Below are positions 50,158 to 58,420 of a DNA stretch of 64,000 bases, in pieces. The notes beneath the pieces were generated by a model. It had not been told where the DNA came from, did no database searches, and saw nothing but the letters and a program-made list of their open reading frames with translations. The position numbers and the translations under genes are program-made. The stretch is from assembly GCF_032334255.1 (NCBI RefSeq), contig NZ_JAUHMF010000001.1, positions 1,726,367 to 1,790,366 of the forward strand, given 5' to 3'. Source of the DNA: Thermanaerothrix solaris (GTDB taxonomy: Bacteria; Chloroflexota; Anaerolineae; Anaerolineales; Anaerolineaceae). Each line of letters begins with the position of its first letter. Position 1 is the first letter of the stretch.

Positions 50158-50571
50158 ATGGGCAAATCTGAAATGACCCCCGGCCAGGAAGAGCGCCTGC
50201 GGGTGCTGGAGCTGGTCTCCCAGGGGAAGATCAGCGCAGAGGAAGGTGCGCGCCTGATCGAGGCGCTGGAGCGCGGTGAGACGACACCACCACCGACAGC
50301 CGAGCCACAAACCCCGACTTTACGACCGGCCGGCCCGCGCTGGCTGCGAGTGCGCATCACCGATCTGCACAGCGAGCGCACGCTGGTTAACATGCGGCTG
50401 CCGGTCTCGGTGCTGGAAGCCGGGCTCCGCCTTGGTGCCCGCCTGGGTCCCTCCCTGACGGCCGACCAGCAGGCACACATCTTACGCGCCGTGCGCGCCG
50501 GCTACTCCGGCCTGATCCTGGATGTGCGCCATGAGGAAGCGGGTGAGCGGGTGGAAATCCTGCTCGAATGA
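50158..50571 (+). CDS. Small SHOCT-like domain protein
   Basis: A 137-aa cytoplasmic protein. The N-terminus has a SHOCT-like helical hairpin (EERLRVLELVSQGKISAEEG, ARLIEALERGE), a Pro/Thr linker and a C-terminal alpha/beta domain (RWLRVRITDLHSERTLVNM, ILDVRHEEAGERVEILLE) similar to proteins near YvlB/DUF2089 envelope-stress genes. GAGGA precedes the ATG. The stop abuts the stop of the NifU-like gene. Confidence 0.72.
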   Translation: MGKSEMTPGQEERLRVLELVSQGKISAEEGARLIEALERGETTPPPTAEPQTPTLRPAGPRWLRVRITDLHSERTLVNMRLPVSVLEAGLRLGARLGPSLTADQQAHILRAVRAGYSGLILDVRHEEAGERVEILLE

Positions 50572-50835
50572 TCAAGCCCCGGGCGCAATCTCCACTGCTT
50601 CGACCGTGACCTCGGGGAAAAACTGCCTGACCGTACCCTCAACCCATCCCTTGAGCGTCACCGGCGAAAGGGGGCAGCCCAGACACGCTCCACCCAGGCG
50701 CACCTGCACCACGTTGCCATCGAATGCCACAAAGTCCACCGATCCGCCGTGATAGGTCTCGATATACGCGCTGAGTTGCTCGATCAGCGCTCGAATCTGC
50801 TCTTCGGTACTAAACTGGGGTGCTTGATCGCCCAT
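50572..50835 (-). CDS. NifU-like iron-sulfur scaffold protein
   Basis: An 87-aa NifU C-terminal-type domain with the CxxC cluster site (GGACLGCPLSPVTLKGWVE). It carries or transfers Fe-S clusters. ATG 50835 has GGAGG eight bases upstream; the start overlaps the CNB gene by 26 bp. Confidence 0.88.
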   Translation of the reverse strand: MGDQAPQFSTEEQIRALIEQLSAYIETYHGGSVDFVAFDGNVVQVRLGGACLGCPLSPVTLKGWVEGTVRQFFPEVTVEAVEIAPGA

Positions 50836-51322
50836 TCTTAATCCTCCGCAGACACTCGCCCTTAAGATCCATCCCACGTCCAATCATATTTAACACGTCA
50901 CCGCGTAAATTGTCCAGCCGTTGGTGAATCAAACCGGCTAAACGCTCCATCAGGATCGCACCGGTATCGGGAAAGTACTCACACAGGTGCTGGAGTTGTT
51001 CACCACGGATGCGCAGTACCTGGCTTTCCTGGACGGCAACTGCCGATGAGGTATAGGTAGAGCGCCCCAATGCCGCCGACCAACCGAAGACCCCACCCGG
51101 CAGAATGTGCGCGACCACCAGAGCCGGGCCATCGTACGGTTTATAGTGAATGGTGACCTCACCACGGAAGAGGATATAGAAGAACTCTGCCCGCGTGCCC
51201 TGAGCAAAGATCTCGGTCTCTGCCGCGTAGGTGTGCTCTTCCATCAGCGTGAGCAAATGGTCCACCTGCTCGGCGCTGAAACCCTGAAAAAGAGGAAACG
51301 TCAACAGTTCCGCTCTGGACAT
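50810..51322 (-). CDS. Cyclic-nucleotide-binding domain protein without DNA-binding domain
   Basis: A 170-aa protein made of a CNB/cNMP-binding beta barrel (LFQGFSAEQVDHLL, AETEIFAQGTRAEFFYILF, RGEVTIHYKP, LPGGVFGWSAALG) and a C-terminal helix. The helix-turn-helix of Crp/Fnr is missing, so it does not bind DNA alone. Co-transcribed with the NifU-like gene (26-bp overlap), so perhaps linked to redox or Fe-S balance; that is inference. Confidence 0.8.
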   Translation of the reverse strand: MSRAELLTFPLFQGFSAEQVDHLLTLMEEHTYAAETEIFAQGTRAEFFYILFRGEVTIHYKPYDGPALVVAHILPGGVFGWSAALGRSTYTSSAVAVQESQVLRIRGEQLQHLCEYFPDTGAILMERLAGLIHQRLDNLRGDVLNMIGRGMDLKGECLRRIKNGRSSTPV

Positions 51323-51343
51323 TGACTTTATGTTAAAACAAAG

Positions 51344-51407
51344 CCCTGCCGGGGTTGAAGTGGCAAATGTCATCTTCTACAGGATGAAACTTCACCCCTC
51401 AGCAGGG
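51344..51407 (-). terminator. Large hairpin between EIIA gene and CNB gene (terminator or attenuator)
   Basis: CCCTGC (51344-51349) and GGGGTTGAAGT (51351-51361) pair with ACTTCACCCC (51389-51398) and GCAGGG (51402-51407). On the minus strand it is followed by GCTTTGTTTT. It could end the PTS operon transcript or control the CNB-nifU pair. Confidence 0.5.
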
Positions 51408-51459
51408 AAAGGCGTCACCACCGCCTGATGTCCTGGCCGCCCCGACGCGGAAGCGGGTT

Positions 51460-51933
51460 TTATCCCAACGCCTGATGCAAAGCCTGCAGGGCTTGCGCGG
51501 CGGTTTCTGCAGCGGCCAGTTGCTCCAACAGGCCGGGGGATTGCAGCAGTTCAACCACTTGCTGGATGAGTTCGACCTGCTTCTCGCGTTCCTTGATCGC
51601 CAGCAGGATGATCACGCGCACATCCAGGCTCACCGAACCATCCGTGCCCATCTGGCCGAAGCGAACCGGGGTTTTCAGCGTGCCAATGGCGACCGCGGTT
51701 TGACGCACGTGCTCCGGATCGGCATGGGGTAGGGCGCTGGCCAAGGGCCGGGTGGGCAAGCCGGTGGGGAAGACCTGCTCGCGTTCCCAAACATCCCGCG
51801 CAAATTCGGGCTCCACGTGCCCGGTCTGTACCAATGCCGCAACCAGGCGCTCCAGCGCCTCGCGCGCATCCTGGGCTTCCAGGTTCAAGACCAGGTGTTC
51901 GGGGCGTAACAGATCCTTAAGCCGATGCTGCAT
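51460..51933 (-). CDS. sgcA: PTS EIIA component, galactitol/fructose type (SgcA-like)
   Basis: A 157-aa cytoplasmic phosphocarrier. The phospho-acceptor is likely His70 in ALPHADPEHV, the family motif. Sequence and length fit the EIIA(Fru/Gat) domain. It receives phosphate from HPr and passes it to the EIIB encoded at 55986. The start overlaps the epimerase gene by 17 bp. Last gene of the sgc-type operon. Confidence 0.88.
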   Translation of the reverse strand: MQHRLKDLLRPEHLVLNLEAQDAREALERLVAALVQTGHVEPEFARDVWEREQVFPTGLPTRPLASALPHADPEHVRQTAVAIGTLKTPVRFGQMGTDGSVSLDVRVIILLAIKEREKQVELIQQVVELLQSPGLLEQLAAAETAAQALQALHQALG

Positions 51934-52597
51934 GAGATGAAACCTCGGCGATAGCGTCGCGCAAGCGTTGCAGGTTATCCGATACGGCGTTGTCCTTGAA
52001 AAGCGCCCGCCCGATCACCAGGGTATGGGCGCCAGCGGTCACCACTTGGTGCAGATTCTGGGCATTAATCCCGCCATCCACCACCCATTCCACATCCTCC
52101 AGACCGGGTTGGTGTTTGCCCTGGCGCACCTTTGCTACCACGTCCGGCAAGAAGGGACAGTCGGGCCCCTCGGGCTCGCTGGTCAAGATGAGAATAAAAT
52201 CCAAGTAGGGGCGGAGATAGGCCAGATCCGGCAGGGGGGTAGCCGGGTTGAGCGCAATGCCGGCCCGGGCGCCGGCTTCGACGATCTGGCGCAAGGTACG
52301 CCGTGGGTACGGACAGGCTTCATAATGCACGGATATGCGGTTAGCGCCCATGCGCACCAGGTCGGGGATCAGCCATTCGGGGTTGACCATCATCAGGTGC
52401 ACGTCGAAGGGCAGCGGCGTCAGGGGGCGCAGGTCGGCGATGAGTTTGGTGCCCAGGGTCATCACCGGGACAAATACTCCATCTTCGATATCGAAGTGAA
52501 GGTAGTCCACCCCGGCAGCGGTGAGGGCGTGCACCACTTCTCCCAATCGGTCTAAAGGCGCTGCGGCCAGGGAAGCCGAAATCTTGATTGGCGTCAT
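51917..52597 (-). CDS. sgcE: Ribulose-phosphate 3-epimerase-like protein (SgcE-like)
   Basis: A 226-aa TIM-barrel enzyme of the ribulose-phosphate epimerase family: ISASLAAAPLDRLGE, HFDIEDGVFVPVMTLG, FDVHLMMVNPE and WVVDGGINAQN. It interconverts phosphorylated ketopentoses or a related sugar phosphate. The start at 52597 overlaps the SgcQ gene by 4 bp (ATGA), so translation is coupled; a longer frame upstream is an overlap with the neighbour. Confidence 0.88.
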   Translation of the reverse strand: MTPIKISASLAAAPLDRLGEVVHALTAAGVDYLHFDIEDGVFVPVMTLGTKLIADLRPLTPLPFDVHLMMVNPEWLIPDLVRMGANRISVHYEACPYPRRTLRQIVEAGARAGIALNPATPLPDLAYLRPYLDFILILTSEPEGPDCPFLPDVVAKVRQGKHQPGLEDVEWVVDGGINAQNLHQVVTAGAHTLVIGRALFKDNAVSDNLQRLRDAIAEVSSHAASA

Positions 52598-53406
52598 GCC
52601 GGTCGGATCATCCTCACTTTGTTCATGATGGCTTTGACCCGTTCTACATCCACCGCATTCCAGGTGTAACCGTCTACTTTGAATGCCGAGCCAATGACCG
52701 CTCCATCCGCAACCGCCAATTGCTCGGCCACGTTCTCCAGGTTGACACCCGTGTTGGCAAAGACCGGTGTGTTGGGCACGGCCTCTTTGACGATTTTCAG
52801 GGTCTGGGTGGAAACTCCGCTTCCCGCGGTCAGGCCAGAGACGCACAACGCATCAGGTCGGGTGTTGAATACGGTCGAACGGGCGATATCGGCGATGTGG
52901 CGCTGGCCGAGGTACGCTGCCGATTCGGGCACGATGTTGAAGAAGAGACGCACGTGCTGGGCGCCGATGCGGTGCTGATGACGGATCACCGCCCCGGGAT
53001 TGGTGTTCCACAGCCCGAAATCCGAGCCATAGACGCCGGTGAACACCTCGCGCACAAACTGCGCCCCCGTTGCCACGGCCAGATCCAGCGAAGCCCGTGC
53101 ATCCCACAAGACATTGACGCCGAAGGGAACGTGCACGTGGGGTTTAAGTTGGGCAATCACCGCCGCCATGCACGCCACGGTTACCGCCTCCACCTGGGTC
53201 AAATAGGGCAGGCTGAATTCATTGGAGAACAAGATGGCATCCACACCCCCCGTTTGTAAAGCCTGCACATCAGCCAGGGCACATTCATAAACCCAGTCGA
53301 GGCCTTTGGCGGGATCGTACTGGGGATCGCCGGGCAGGGCACGCAGGTGGCACATGCCGATAATCGGCTTGGAAACGCCGAAGAGTTCTCTAATCCATGA
53401 TTCCAT
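52594..53406 (-). CDS. sgcQ: BtpA/SgcQ family protein
   Basis: A 270-aa protein of the BtpA/SgcQ family, a TIM-barrel-like group of uncertain reaction. Blocks: KPIIGMCHLRALPGDPQY, GGVDAILFSNEFSLPY, VPFGVNVLWDARA, GSGVSTQTLKIVKEAVPNTP in parts, and a C-terminal NTGVNLENV. A GAGGAGG site fixes ATG 53406. In E. coli the homologue sits in the sgc operon, as here. Confidence 0.88.
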   Translation of the reverse strand: MESWIRELFGVSKPIIGMCHLRALPGDPQYDPAKGLDWVYECALADVQALQTGGVDAILFSNEFSLPYLTQVEAVTVACMAAVIAQLKPHVHVPFGVNVLWDARASLDLAVATGAQFVREVFTGVYGSDFGLWNTNPGAVIRHQHRIGAQHVRLFFNIVPESAAYLGQRHIADIARSTVFNTRPDALCVSGLTAGSGVSTQTLKIVKEAVPNTPVFANTGVNLENVAEQLAVADGAVIGSAFKVDGYTWNAVDVERVKAIMNKVRMIRPA

Positions 53407-53469
53407 GCGTCGCCTCCTCAATCCAGGGTTTGTGATGATGCGAGCATTATGCTTCCCTTCTCGATTCGG

Positions 53470-54567
53470 TCACCCCCGTGAAAGATCCAGGGCAGGTGAG
53501 AATTTGGTCGCCACGGCGGTAAGCAAGCGGATGGCATGCGCAATATCCGCTTCGTGGCACATCTGGGCCGCGGAATGGGTATACCGTTGGGGGATCGAGA
53601 GCCCCGCAATGACATAACCTCGCTCGCCCAGGTAGAGTTGAAAGGCAGGATCGGTAATGACGCCCACGATGACCTCGCGCTGGGTGGGAATGCCCAATTC
53701 CTGCGCCACGTTTTCGATAAACCGGCGCAGTTTGGGGGATGAGAACAGCCCGCCCAGGGTTCCCCGCCCGTGAAAATCCATCATCTTGACCGCCGGCCCC
53801 TGGCGCATGGCGACCGGATGAAGTGGGTTTTCGGCCGGCGTATCTACCGCTACGGTGATATCCACCGAGATAATCGCGTCGGGTCGGGTGGCATTAACCA
53901 CCGGGAGCGAGCCGCGAATGCTGAATTCCTCTAAGACGGTAAAGGCAAAGATCAGGGTGCAAGGTGGGCGCTGAGCCTGAAAATGCTTGAGCAATTCCAG
54001 CAAAACAAACACCCCCACCCGGTTATCCAACGCTTTAGCGCAGACCATGCCATCGCCAAAGCGGTTGAAGTTGGGCGCGTAGGTCACCGTATCGCCGACG
54101 CGGATGCCCAGGGCTTCCACCGCCGCGCGGCTGGACACCCCCACATCAATGAACATCTCGTGCACCGAAGGCACACGGTATTTTTCGTCCGCACCGGTCA
54201 CGTGGTGCGATTTGGCCCCGATATAGCCAGGGATACGGCGCCCGTCTTCCGTCTTGATCTCCACCCGCTGTCCCAGAAGCGATTTTTCGGGCATGCCCCC
54301 GATGCGCTCAATGAGCAGAAAACCCTCGGCAGTAATGTTGCGCACGATCAGTCCCAGTTCATCCAGGTGGGCTTGGAGCATCAGGCGGTAATCGGGATAG
54401 GTCGTCCCGCGCAGGATGCCGACGACGTTACCGAGGCGATCCACCCACCACTCATCCACCCAGGGACGAATGGTATCGCGGACAAAAGCGACAATCTCGT
54501 CCTCGTGCCCGGAAACAGCGTGAAACGCGCACAACGTCTCCAATAAAGGCCAGTCATAATGATCCAT
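53470..54567 (-). CDS. sgcX: M42-family peptidase/SgcX-like protein
   Basis: A 365-aa metallopeptidase-like protein, M42 (glutamyl aminopeptidase/endoglucanase) type: QAHLDELGLIVRNI, ALDNRVGVFVLLELL, FAFTVLEEFSIRGS and a C-terminal RYTHSAAQMCHEAD. Metal ligands (His, Asp, Glu, His) appear conserved. In sgc operons its substrate is not known; it may hydrolyse a conjugated sugar rather than peptides. Confidence 0.87.
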   Translation of the reverse strand: MDHYDWPLLETLCAFHAVSGHEDEIVAFVRDTIRPWVDEWWVDRLGNVVGILRGTTYPDYRLMLQAHLDELGLIVRNITAEGFLLIERIGGMPEKSLLGQRVEIKTEDGRRIPGYIGAKSHHVTGADEKYRVPSVHEMFIDVGVSSRAAVEALGIRVGDTVTYAPNFNRFGDGMVCAKALDNRVGVFVLLELLKHFQAQRPPCTLIFAFTVLEEFSIRGSLPVVNATRPDAIISVDITVAVDTPAENPLHPVAMRQGPAVKMMDFHGRGTLGGLFSSPKLRRFIENVAQELGIPTQREVIVGVITDPAFQLYLGERGYVIAGLSIPQRYTHSAAQMCHEADIAHAIRLLTAVATKFSPALDLSRG

Positions 54568-54589
54568 ACCAAGTTACCTCGAAGGGTGT

Positions 54590-54620
54590 GTGGGGAAGGG
54601 CAGGCATCGCCCTTCCCCAC
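54590..54620 (-). promoter_or_regulatory. Intercistronic hairpin between sgcC and sgcX
   Basis: A perfect 12-bp stem (54590-54601/54609-54620) with a 7-nt loop in the 63-bp gap between the transporter and SgcX genes, with no T-run. Possibly a processing or stabilising element that sets the expression ratio. Confidence 0.5.
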
Positions 54621-54630
54621 CGATGATAGA

Positions 54631-55929
54631 CTATCTCCCAAAGATCAGGCGGGTGATGGTGGTTAGCACCCAGGCAATCCAGTTGCCGCCAGAAAGACCG
54701 GTGATCTGCACCGCGCCCTGGGGGATGGCGTACCCAATATCACGGGCGATCTGGGTCAGCAGGGGCGCAAAGGCGCTGGAGATATAGAGCACCATGGTCA
54801 TGATCAAAATGCCGTAGAGCACCGAGCGGAAGAAGTTCCCCCGCGTCAGCGGCGGCACCATACACACGAAGAACGCCGTTGCGGCCAGGTCAGCGGCGGG
54901 CAGAGTGGTGTTGCCGGGTAGGATGGCGGCCAACAGCAGGGTGATCGGGATCAACAGGATACCGGTGGCAATGGTGATGGGGTGCCCGATCAGGATGGCC
55001 GAATCCAGACCGACGTAGAACTCTCGCCCGGCGAAGCGCTTCTGCATGAAGGTGCGCGCAGCTTCGGAGACCGGGGTCAGCCCTTCCATGAAAATGGCGA
55101 TGATACGCGGGATCAGCAGCATCACGGCCGCCATTTGCACCGCCAGCATCAAGACCTTACCCAACACCTCGTTGAAGGTCATTCCGGCCGGATTTATGCC
55201 GTAAGCCAGGATGCCGAACAGCAAGCCCAGAATCGCCCCCATAATGATCGGCTGGCCAAAAATGCCCAGGCGTTTCTGCAGGGTCTCGGAGTCCCAATAG
55301 ACATCGCGCAAGCCGGGGATCTTCTCCACGATCCAGTTGAAGATTTTGATGATTGGCACCGAGGTAATCGCCCAACCCTGGGGAATAGAGATGCCCGGAA
55401 GTTTAAAGAAGCCTTGCACGTCCTTAGCCACCCAGTCGGCGATCAATAGGGCTACCGCGGCGTGGATGGCGGCGGCAATTAACCCCAGCAATAGATTGCC
55501 CCCGCTGACCAGGTAAACCAGCGAACCGGTGAAGGCATAGTGCCAGTAGTTCCACATGTCCACGTTGAGCGTCTTGGTCCAATTGAGCAGGAGCATGATC
55601 AGGTTGACCCCCAGGGCGACGATAAAGACCAAGGAGCCGACCGCAGTACCAAAGGCGATGGCTGCCGCCACGCCCCACCCCACATCCAGCGAGTTCAGTT
55701 GCAACCCGGTGGACTTAACCAGGGCATCAGTGGCCGGACCCAACGCCTGGAATAAAAGGTTGATTACCAGGCCCAGGCCGATGAAGCCCACCCCGACCGT
55801 GAGCGAGGAGATGAACGCCCGGCTGAGTTTTTGCCCCAAGATGAGGCTCAGAATGAAGATAACAATCGGCAGCATGACCGGCGAACCCAGGCCGGTTAGA
55901 AAATCGAAAATTGATTTGATCGCTTCCAT
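54631..55929 (-). CDS. sgcC: PTS EIIC, galactitol type (SgcC-like)
   Basis: A 432-aa sugar-transporting membrane subunit of the galactitol/SgcC family with about 10-12 helices. Blocks include MLPIVIFILSLILGQKLSRA, GWGVAAAIAFGTAVGSLVFI, NYWHYAFTGSLVYLVSGGN and FYVGLDSAILIGHPITIATG. It moves the sugar while EIIB phosphorylates it. An AAAGGAG site precedes the ATG. Substrate is not defined for SgcC; a pentitol or ketose-type sugar is suggested by the epimerase. Confidence 0.9.
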   Translation of the reverse strand: MEAIKSIFDFLTGLGSPVMLPIVIFILSLILGQKLSRAFISSLTVGVGFIGLGLVINLLFQALGPATDALVKSTGLQLNSLDVGWGVAAAIAFGTAVGSLVFIVALGVNLIMLLLNWTKTLNVDMWNYWHYAFTGSLVYLVSGGNLLLGLIAAAIHAAVALLIADWVAKDVQGFFKLPGISIPQGWAITSVPIIKIFNWIVEKIPGLRDVYWDSETLQKRLGIFGQPIIMGAILGLLFGILAYGINPAGMTFNEVLGKVLMLAVQMAAVMLLIPRIIAIFMEGLTPVSEAARTFMQKRFAGREFYVGLDSAILIGHPITIATGILLIPITLLLAAILPGNTTLPAADLAATAFFVCMVPPLTRGNFFRSVLYGILIMTMVLYISSAFAPLLTQIARDIGYAIPQGAVQITGLSGGNWIAWVLTTITRLIFGR

Positions 55930-55985
55930 CTTTCGTTACTCCTTTCTTCCTCCCGCTTTTGTCACATCGGATGAAACAATGGGAA

Positions 55986-56288
55986 TTAGGATTTTTGTCG
56001 TAGAATTTGTTCGATCTTATCCACCACCTCCTTTACGCCAAATCCAGTTAAGAAAGGAATGCCATCCACCACCGGGATGTCCACATCGAAAGGCACCTGA
56101 GCGGTTGCCACAATCACATCGGCATTCAGGGTCATACCGGGCAGATCTTGAACGCGGCATTGCACGGTTTGCACCTCCAGACCGCGTTCAGCCAACAATT
56201 CCTTGATCTTAAGGGCTACATGGGTTGAGGTTGCGATGGCCGTACCACAGGCCACTAGGATGGTATAGGTTTTGGGTGCGGTCATCAT
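55986..56288 (-). CDS. sgcB: PTS EIIB, galactitol type (SgcB-like)
   Basis: A 100-aa cytoplasmic phosphotransfer domain. The active Cys14 lies in VACGTAIATST, the typical EIIB(Gat) P-loop. GGAG lies eight bases before the ATG at 56288 (a second ATG is at 56285). It takes phosphate from EIIA (51460) and works with EIIC (54631). Confidence 0.92.
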   Translation of the reverse strand: MMTAPKTYTILVACGTAIATSTHVALKIKELLAERGLEVQTVQCRVQDLPGMTLNADVIVATAQVPFDVDIPVVDGIPFLTGFGVKEVVDKIEQILRQKS

Positions 56289-56291
56289 GGG

Positions 56292-56810
56292 TTACGCTCC
56301 GCCGAAAAGATCACGAAAGGTTAGTTCAAACATCCAGATGTCGTATTCGTAGGCATCGTCAAAAGGTGGGGGAACGACGGCCAAGAGGCGGAATTTTTTG
56401 CTGGCCAGTTGTGCTTCAAAGCGGGTGGGCACGTTCCCTGGGTTGCCAAACTGAGAGTGGACGATCACAGTTTCGGCGTTCTCGGCATCTTTGAGCCATT
56501 CGAGCAACGCCTCGGTCTCCGCTGTGATCGAGCCGGGTTCGCAGATCCCCACAATAAACGTATCCCCGCTTTGCGCCAGCACATCTACGGTGAAAGTATG
56601 CTCATTCAAGCGCACCCGAGGCAGGATAAAGACCTGCTCGGCGCCCTGGTTAAAAAGCGCCCGCGCAACATAGAAGCGGAAAATATGACGTAAATGAGCG
56701 TCCTCATGGGCGGGTTTGAGGATATCACTGCGGAACGCCATGTAGGTTTTGGTGTGCTCGGGAAGAACCCGCATGGGTTCATGGGTGGGATCAAGGGTGA
56801 GGTTCATCAT
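56292..56810 (-). CDS. Unassigned protein in sgc-type operon
   Basis: A 172-aa soluble protein between the DeoR regulator and EIIB genes. It has an alpha/beta pattern with strands EQVFILPRVRLNE, DTFIVGICEPGSI, ETVIVHSQFGNPG and FRLLAVVPPPFDDAY, somewhat like restriction-endonuclease-type or DUF cores, but I recognise no family. The start pair ATG 56810/56807 has GGAGAG upstream. It has no counterpart in the E. coli sgc operon. The frame is closely packed (3 bp from EIIB, 10 bp from the regulator). Confidence 0.72.
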   Translation of the reverse strand: MMNLTLDPTHEPMRVLPEHTKTYMAFRSDILKPAHEDAHLRHIFRFYVARALFNQGAEQVFILPRVRLNEHTFTVDVLAQSGDTFIVGICEPGSITAETEALLEWLKDAENAETVIVHSQFGNPGNVPTRFEAQLASKKFRLLAVVPPPFDDAYEYDIWMFELTFRDLFGGA

Positions 56811-56820
56811 GGCTCTCCGT

Positions 56821-57612
56821 TCAGAGAGCGGGGGTGGTGTGGGCGATAATGACCTTAATACCCGCTTGCTGTAGGGCTTCGACAATCTCGGGGGAGACTT
56901 TGTCGTCGGTGATGAGGCAATCTATGGCCGTGAGGGGGGCAATGGAGGCAAACGCGGTGACACCGAATTTGCTGCTATCGGCGACCACGATTTTCTCGCG
57001 CGCCGTGCGCAGGAGGACTTTTTTGATTTGGGTGTCTTCAAAGTTATATTCGGTCAACCCATCGTCGAGGCTAATCCCGCCGACGCCGATAAAGGCTTTA
57101 TCCACATGCAATTCGTTATAAATCCGTTCGGCGATAGCCCCGATCATCGAGAGTTCACGCGGGCGCACGATCCCGCCGGTCAAGATCAGGCGTGCATCCA
57201 CCTCCAGCGAGAGATGATTGACCACGGCATTGGCAATTTGCAGGCACGAGGTCACGATGGTGAGATTGCGTTTGGTTTTTAGGTGAGGCACAATTTCCAG
57301 CGTGGTGCTGCCCACATCCAGGGCAATGCTGTCGCCATCGTAAATGAGATCAGCAGCGGCGCGTCCTATGGCTTGCTTGGCGGCGTGATTCTTGGTAACG
57401 CGGGTACTGAAGGGGGGTTCGTAACTACGCCCCAGGTTGGCAACGGCACCACCGTGCACACGGCGCACCAAGCCCTGCCGATCCAGTTCATTCAGGTCGC
57501 GGCGGGCGGTCATCTCGGAGACGTTGAAGAGGCTAGCGATCTCGGCAATCGAGATGCTGCCCTTTTCCAACACCATCTCCACGATTTTGGCCTGGCGCTC
57601 TGCCGTATTCAC
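56821..57612 (-). CDS. sgcR: DeoR/GlpR-family transcriptional regulator (SgcR-like)
   Basis: A 263-aa regulator. N-terminal DeoR winged helix (RQAKIVEMVLEKGSISIAEI, ASLFNVSEMTARRDLNELDR, VRRVHGGAV), then the sugar-phosphate sensing domain (VDKAFIGVGGISLDDGLTEY and related). It starts with GTG 57612 after GGAG. First gene of the operon it probably represses; the effector is expected to be a phosphorylated sugar made by this PTS. Confidence 0.92.
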   Translation of the reverse strand: MNTAERQAKIVEMVLEKGSISIAEIASLFNVSEMTARRDLNELDRQGLVRRVHGGAVANLGRSYEPPFSTRVTKNHAAKQAIGRAAADLIYDGDSIALDVGSTTLEIVPHLKTKRNLTIVTSCLQIANAVVNHLSLEVDARLILTGGIVRPRELSMIGAIAERIYNELHVDKAFIGVGGISLDDGLTEYNFEDTQIKKVLLRTAREKIVVADSSKFGVTAFASIAPLTAIDCLITDDKVSPEIVEALQQAGIKVIIAHTTPAL

Positions 57613-57626
57613 CGCTCACTCCGCTT

Positions 57627-57674
57627 TTTGTTTGAATTTGTTTATATGATACAAATTATTTGTTCGAATGTCAA
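57627..57674 (-). promoter_or_regulatory. sgc-type operon promoter with putative DeoR operators
   Basis: On the minus strand there is TTGACA (57674-57669), a 17-bp spacer and TATCAT (57651-57646). The region contains TTTGTTTGAA (57627) and TTTGTTCGAA (57659), 32 bp apart, plus another TTTGTTT at 57637. These are all in about the same helical phase, as expected for a DeoR-type repressor. Confidence 0.6.
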
Positions 57675-57700
57675 TCGGTTTAACACCCCAATTTTCCCCC

Positions 57701-57729
57701 TTGACACAGGAGTTTTCTGGATGTAAAAT
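57701..57729 (+). promoter_or_regulatory. Promoter of the ABC exporter operon
   Basis: TTGACA (57701-57706), a 17-bp spacer and TAAAAT (57724-57729), divergent from the sgc promoter and 44 bp before the ATG at 57773. Confidence 0.7.
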
Positions 57730-57772
57730 AACTACAAACAAGTCTGTATTGCAAACTGGTATGTGAGGATTT

Positions 57773-58420
57773 ATGACTTCTCCTCAACCCCCATTGAATG
57801 AGTGGTTGCGCCGTCCCCAGCGCTACTGGTACGCCGATGGCCTGACCGAGATGGCCGTGGGCGGTATCTTCCTGCTGGTAGCCCTGACCAACCTGGCGGC
57901 CTGGCTATTGCCGCCCGGGCCATGGCAAAATCTGACCCTGCCCATCTTACAGGCCTTGGTGATCATCGGCGGCGTCCAGGGCGCCCGTGCCCTGGTGCGC
58001 TATCTCAAAGAACGCATCACCTACCCCCGCACCGGTTGGGTGACCTACCGCCAACCCAGTTCCAGCCGCCGCTGGCTGTTAGCCGGCCTGACTTTTATCT
58101 TAGCCGCCAGTCTGGCCTTTTTGATGGTCGCACTGGGCAAGACGGTCGGCCAGCGGTGGCTGCCGTTGGTCAGTGGGTTTTTGATTGCATTTGCCACCGC
58201 TTCTGGCTGGCGTCTGCGCCTGGCGCGCTTGCTCATCCTCGCTCTTTACACCCTGGGCGTGGGAGTCGGCCTGACTCTACTGGCACCCCCTGATCCGCTC
58301 GATGCCGTTCTGTTTTTCAGCCTGGTGGGATTGGGTTGGTTGACCTCAGGTGGCTGGGCGCTCTGGACCTATCTGCGCCACACCCATCCATTAGATGAAG
58401 ATAAGGCGGAGCACGCATGA
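57773..58420 (+). CDS. Integral membrane protein of the ABC exporter operon
   Basis: A 215-aa protein with about five membrane helices (GIFLLVALTNLAAWLL, LAGLTFILAASLAFLMVAL, LLILALYTLGVGVGLTLL, FSLVGLGWLTSGGWALWTYL) and a basic loop (ARALVRYLKERITYPR). No family recognised. Overlaps the regulator gene by 4 bp (ATGA). Confidence 0.72.
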   Translation: MTSPQPPLNEWLRRPQRYWYADGLTEMAVGGIFLLVALTNLAAWLLPPGPWQNLTLPILQALVIIGGVQGARALVRYLKERITYPRTGWVTYRQPSSSRRWLLAGLTFILAASLAFLMVALGKTVGQRWLPLVSGFLIAFATASGWRLRLARLLILALYTLGVGVGLTLLAPPDPLDAVLFFSLVGLGWLTSGGWALWTYLRHTHPLDEDKAEHA

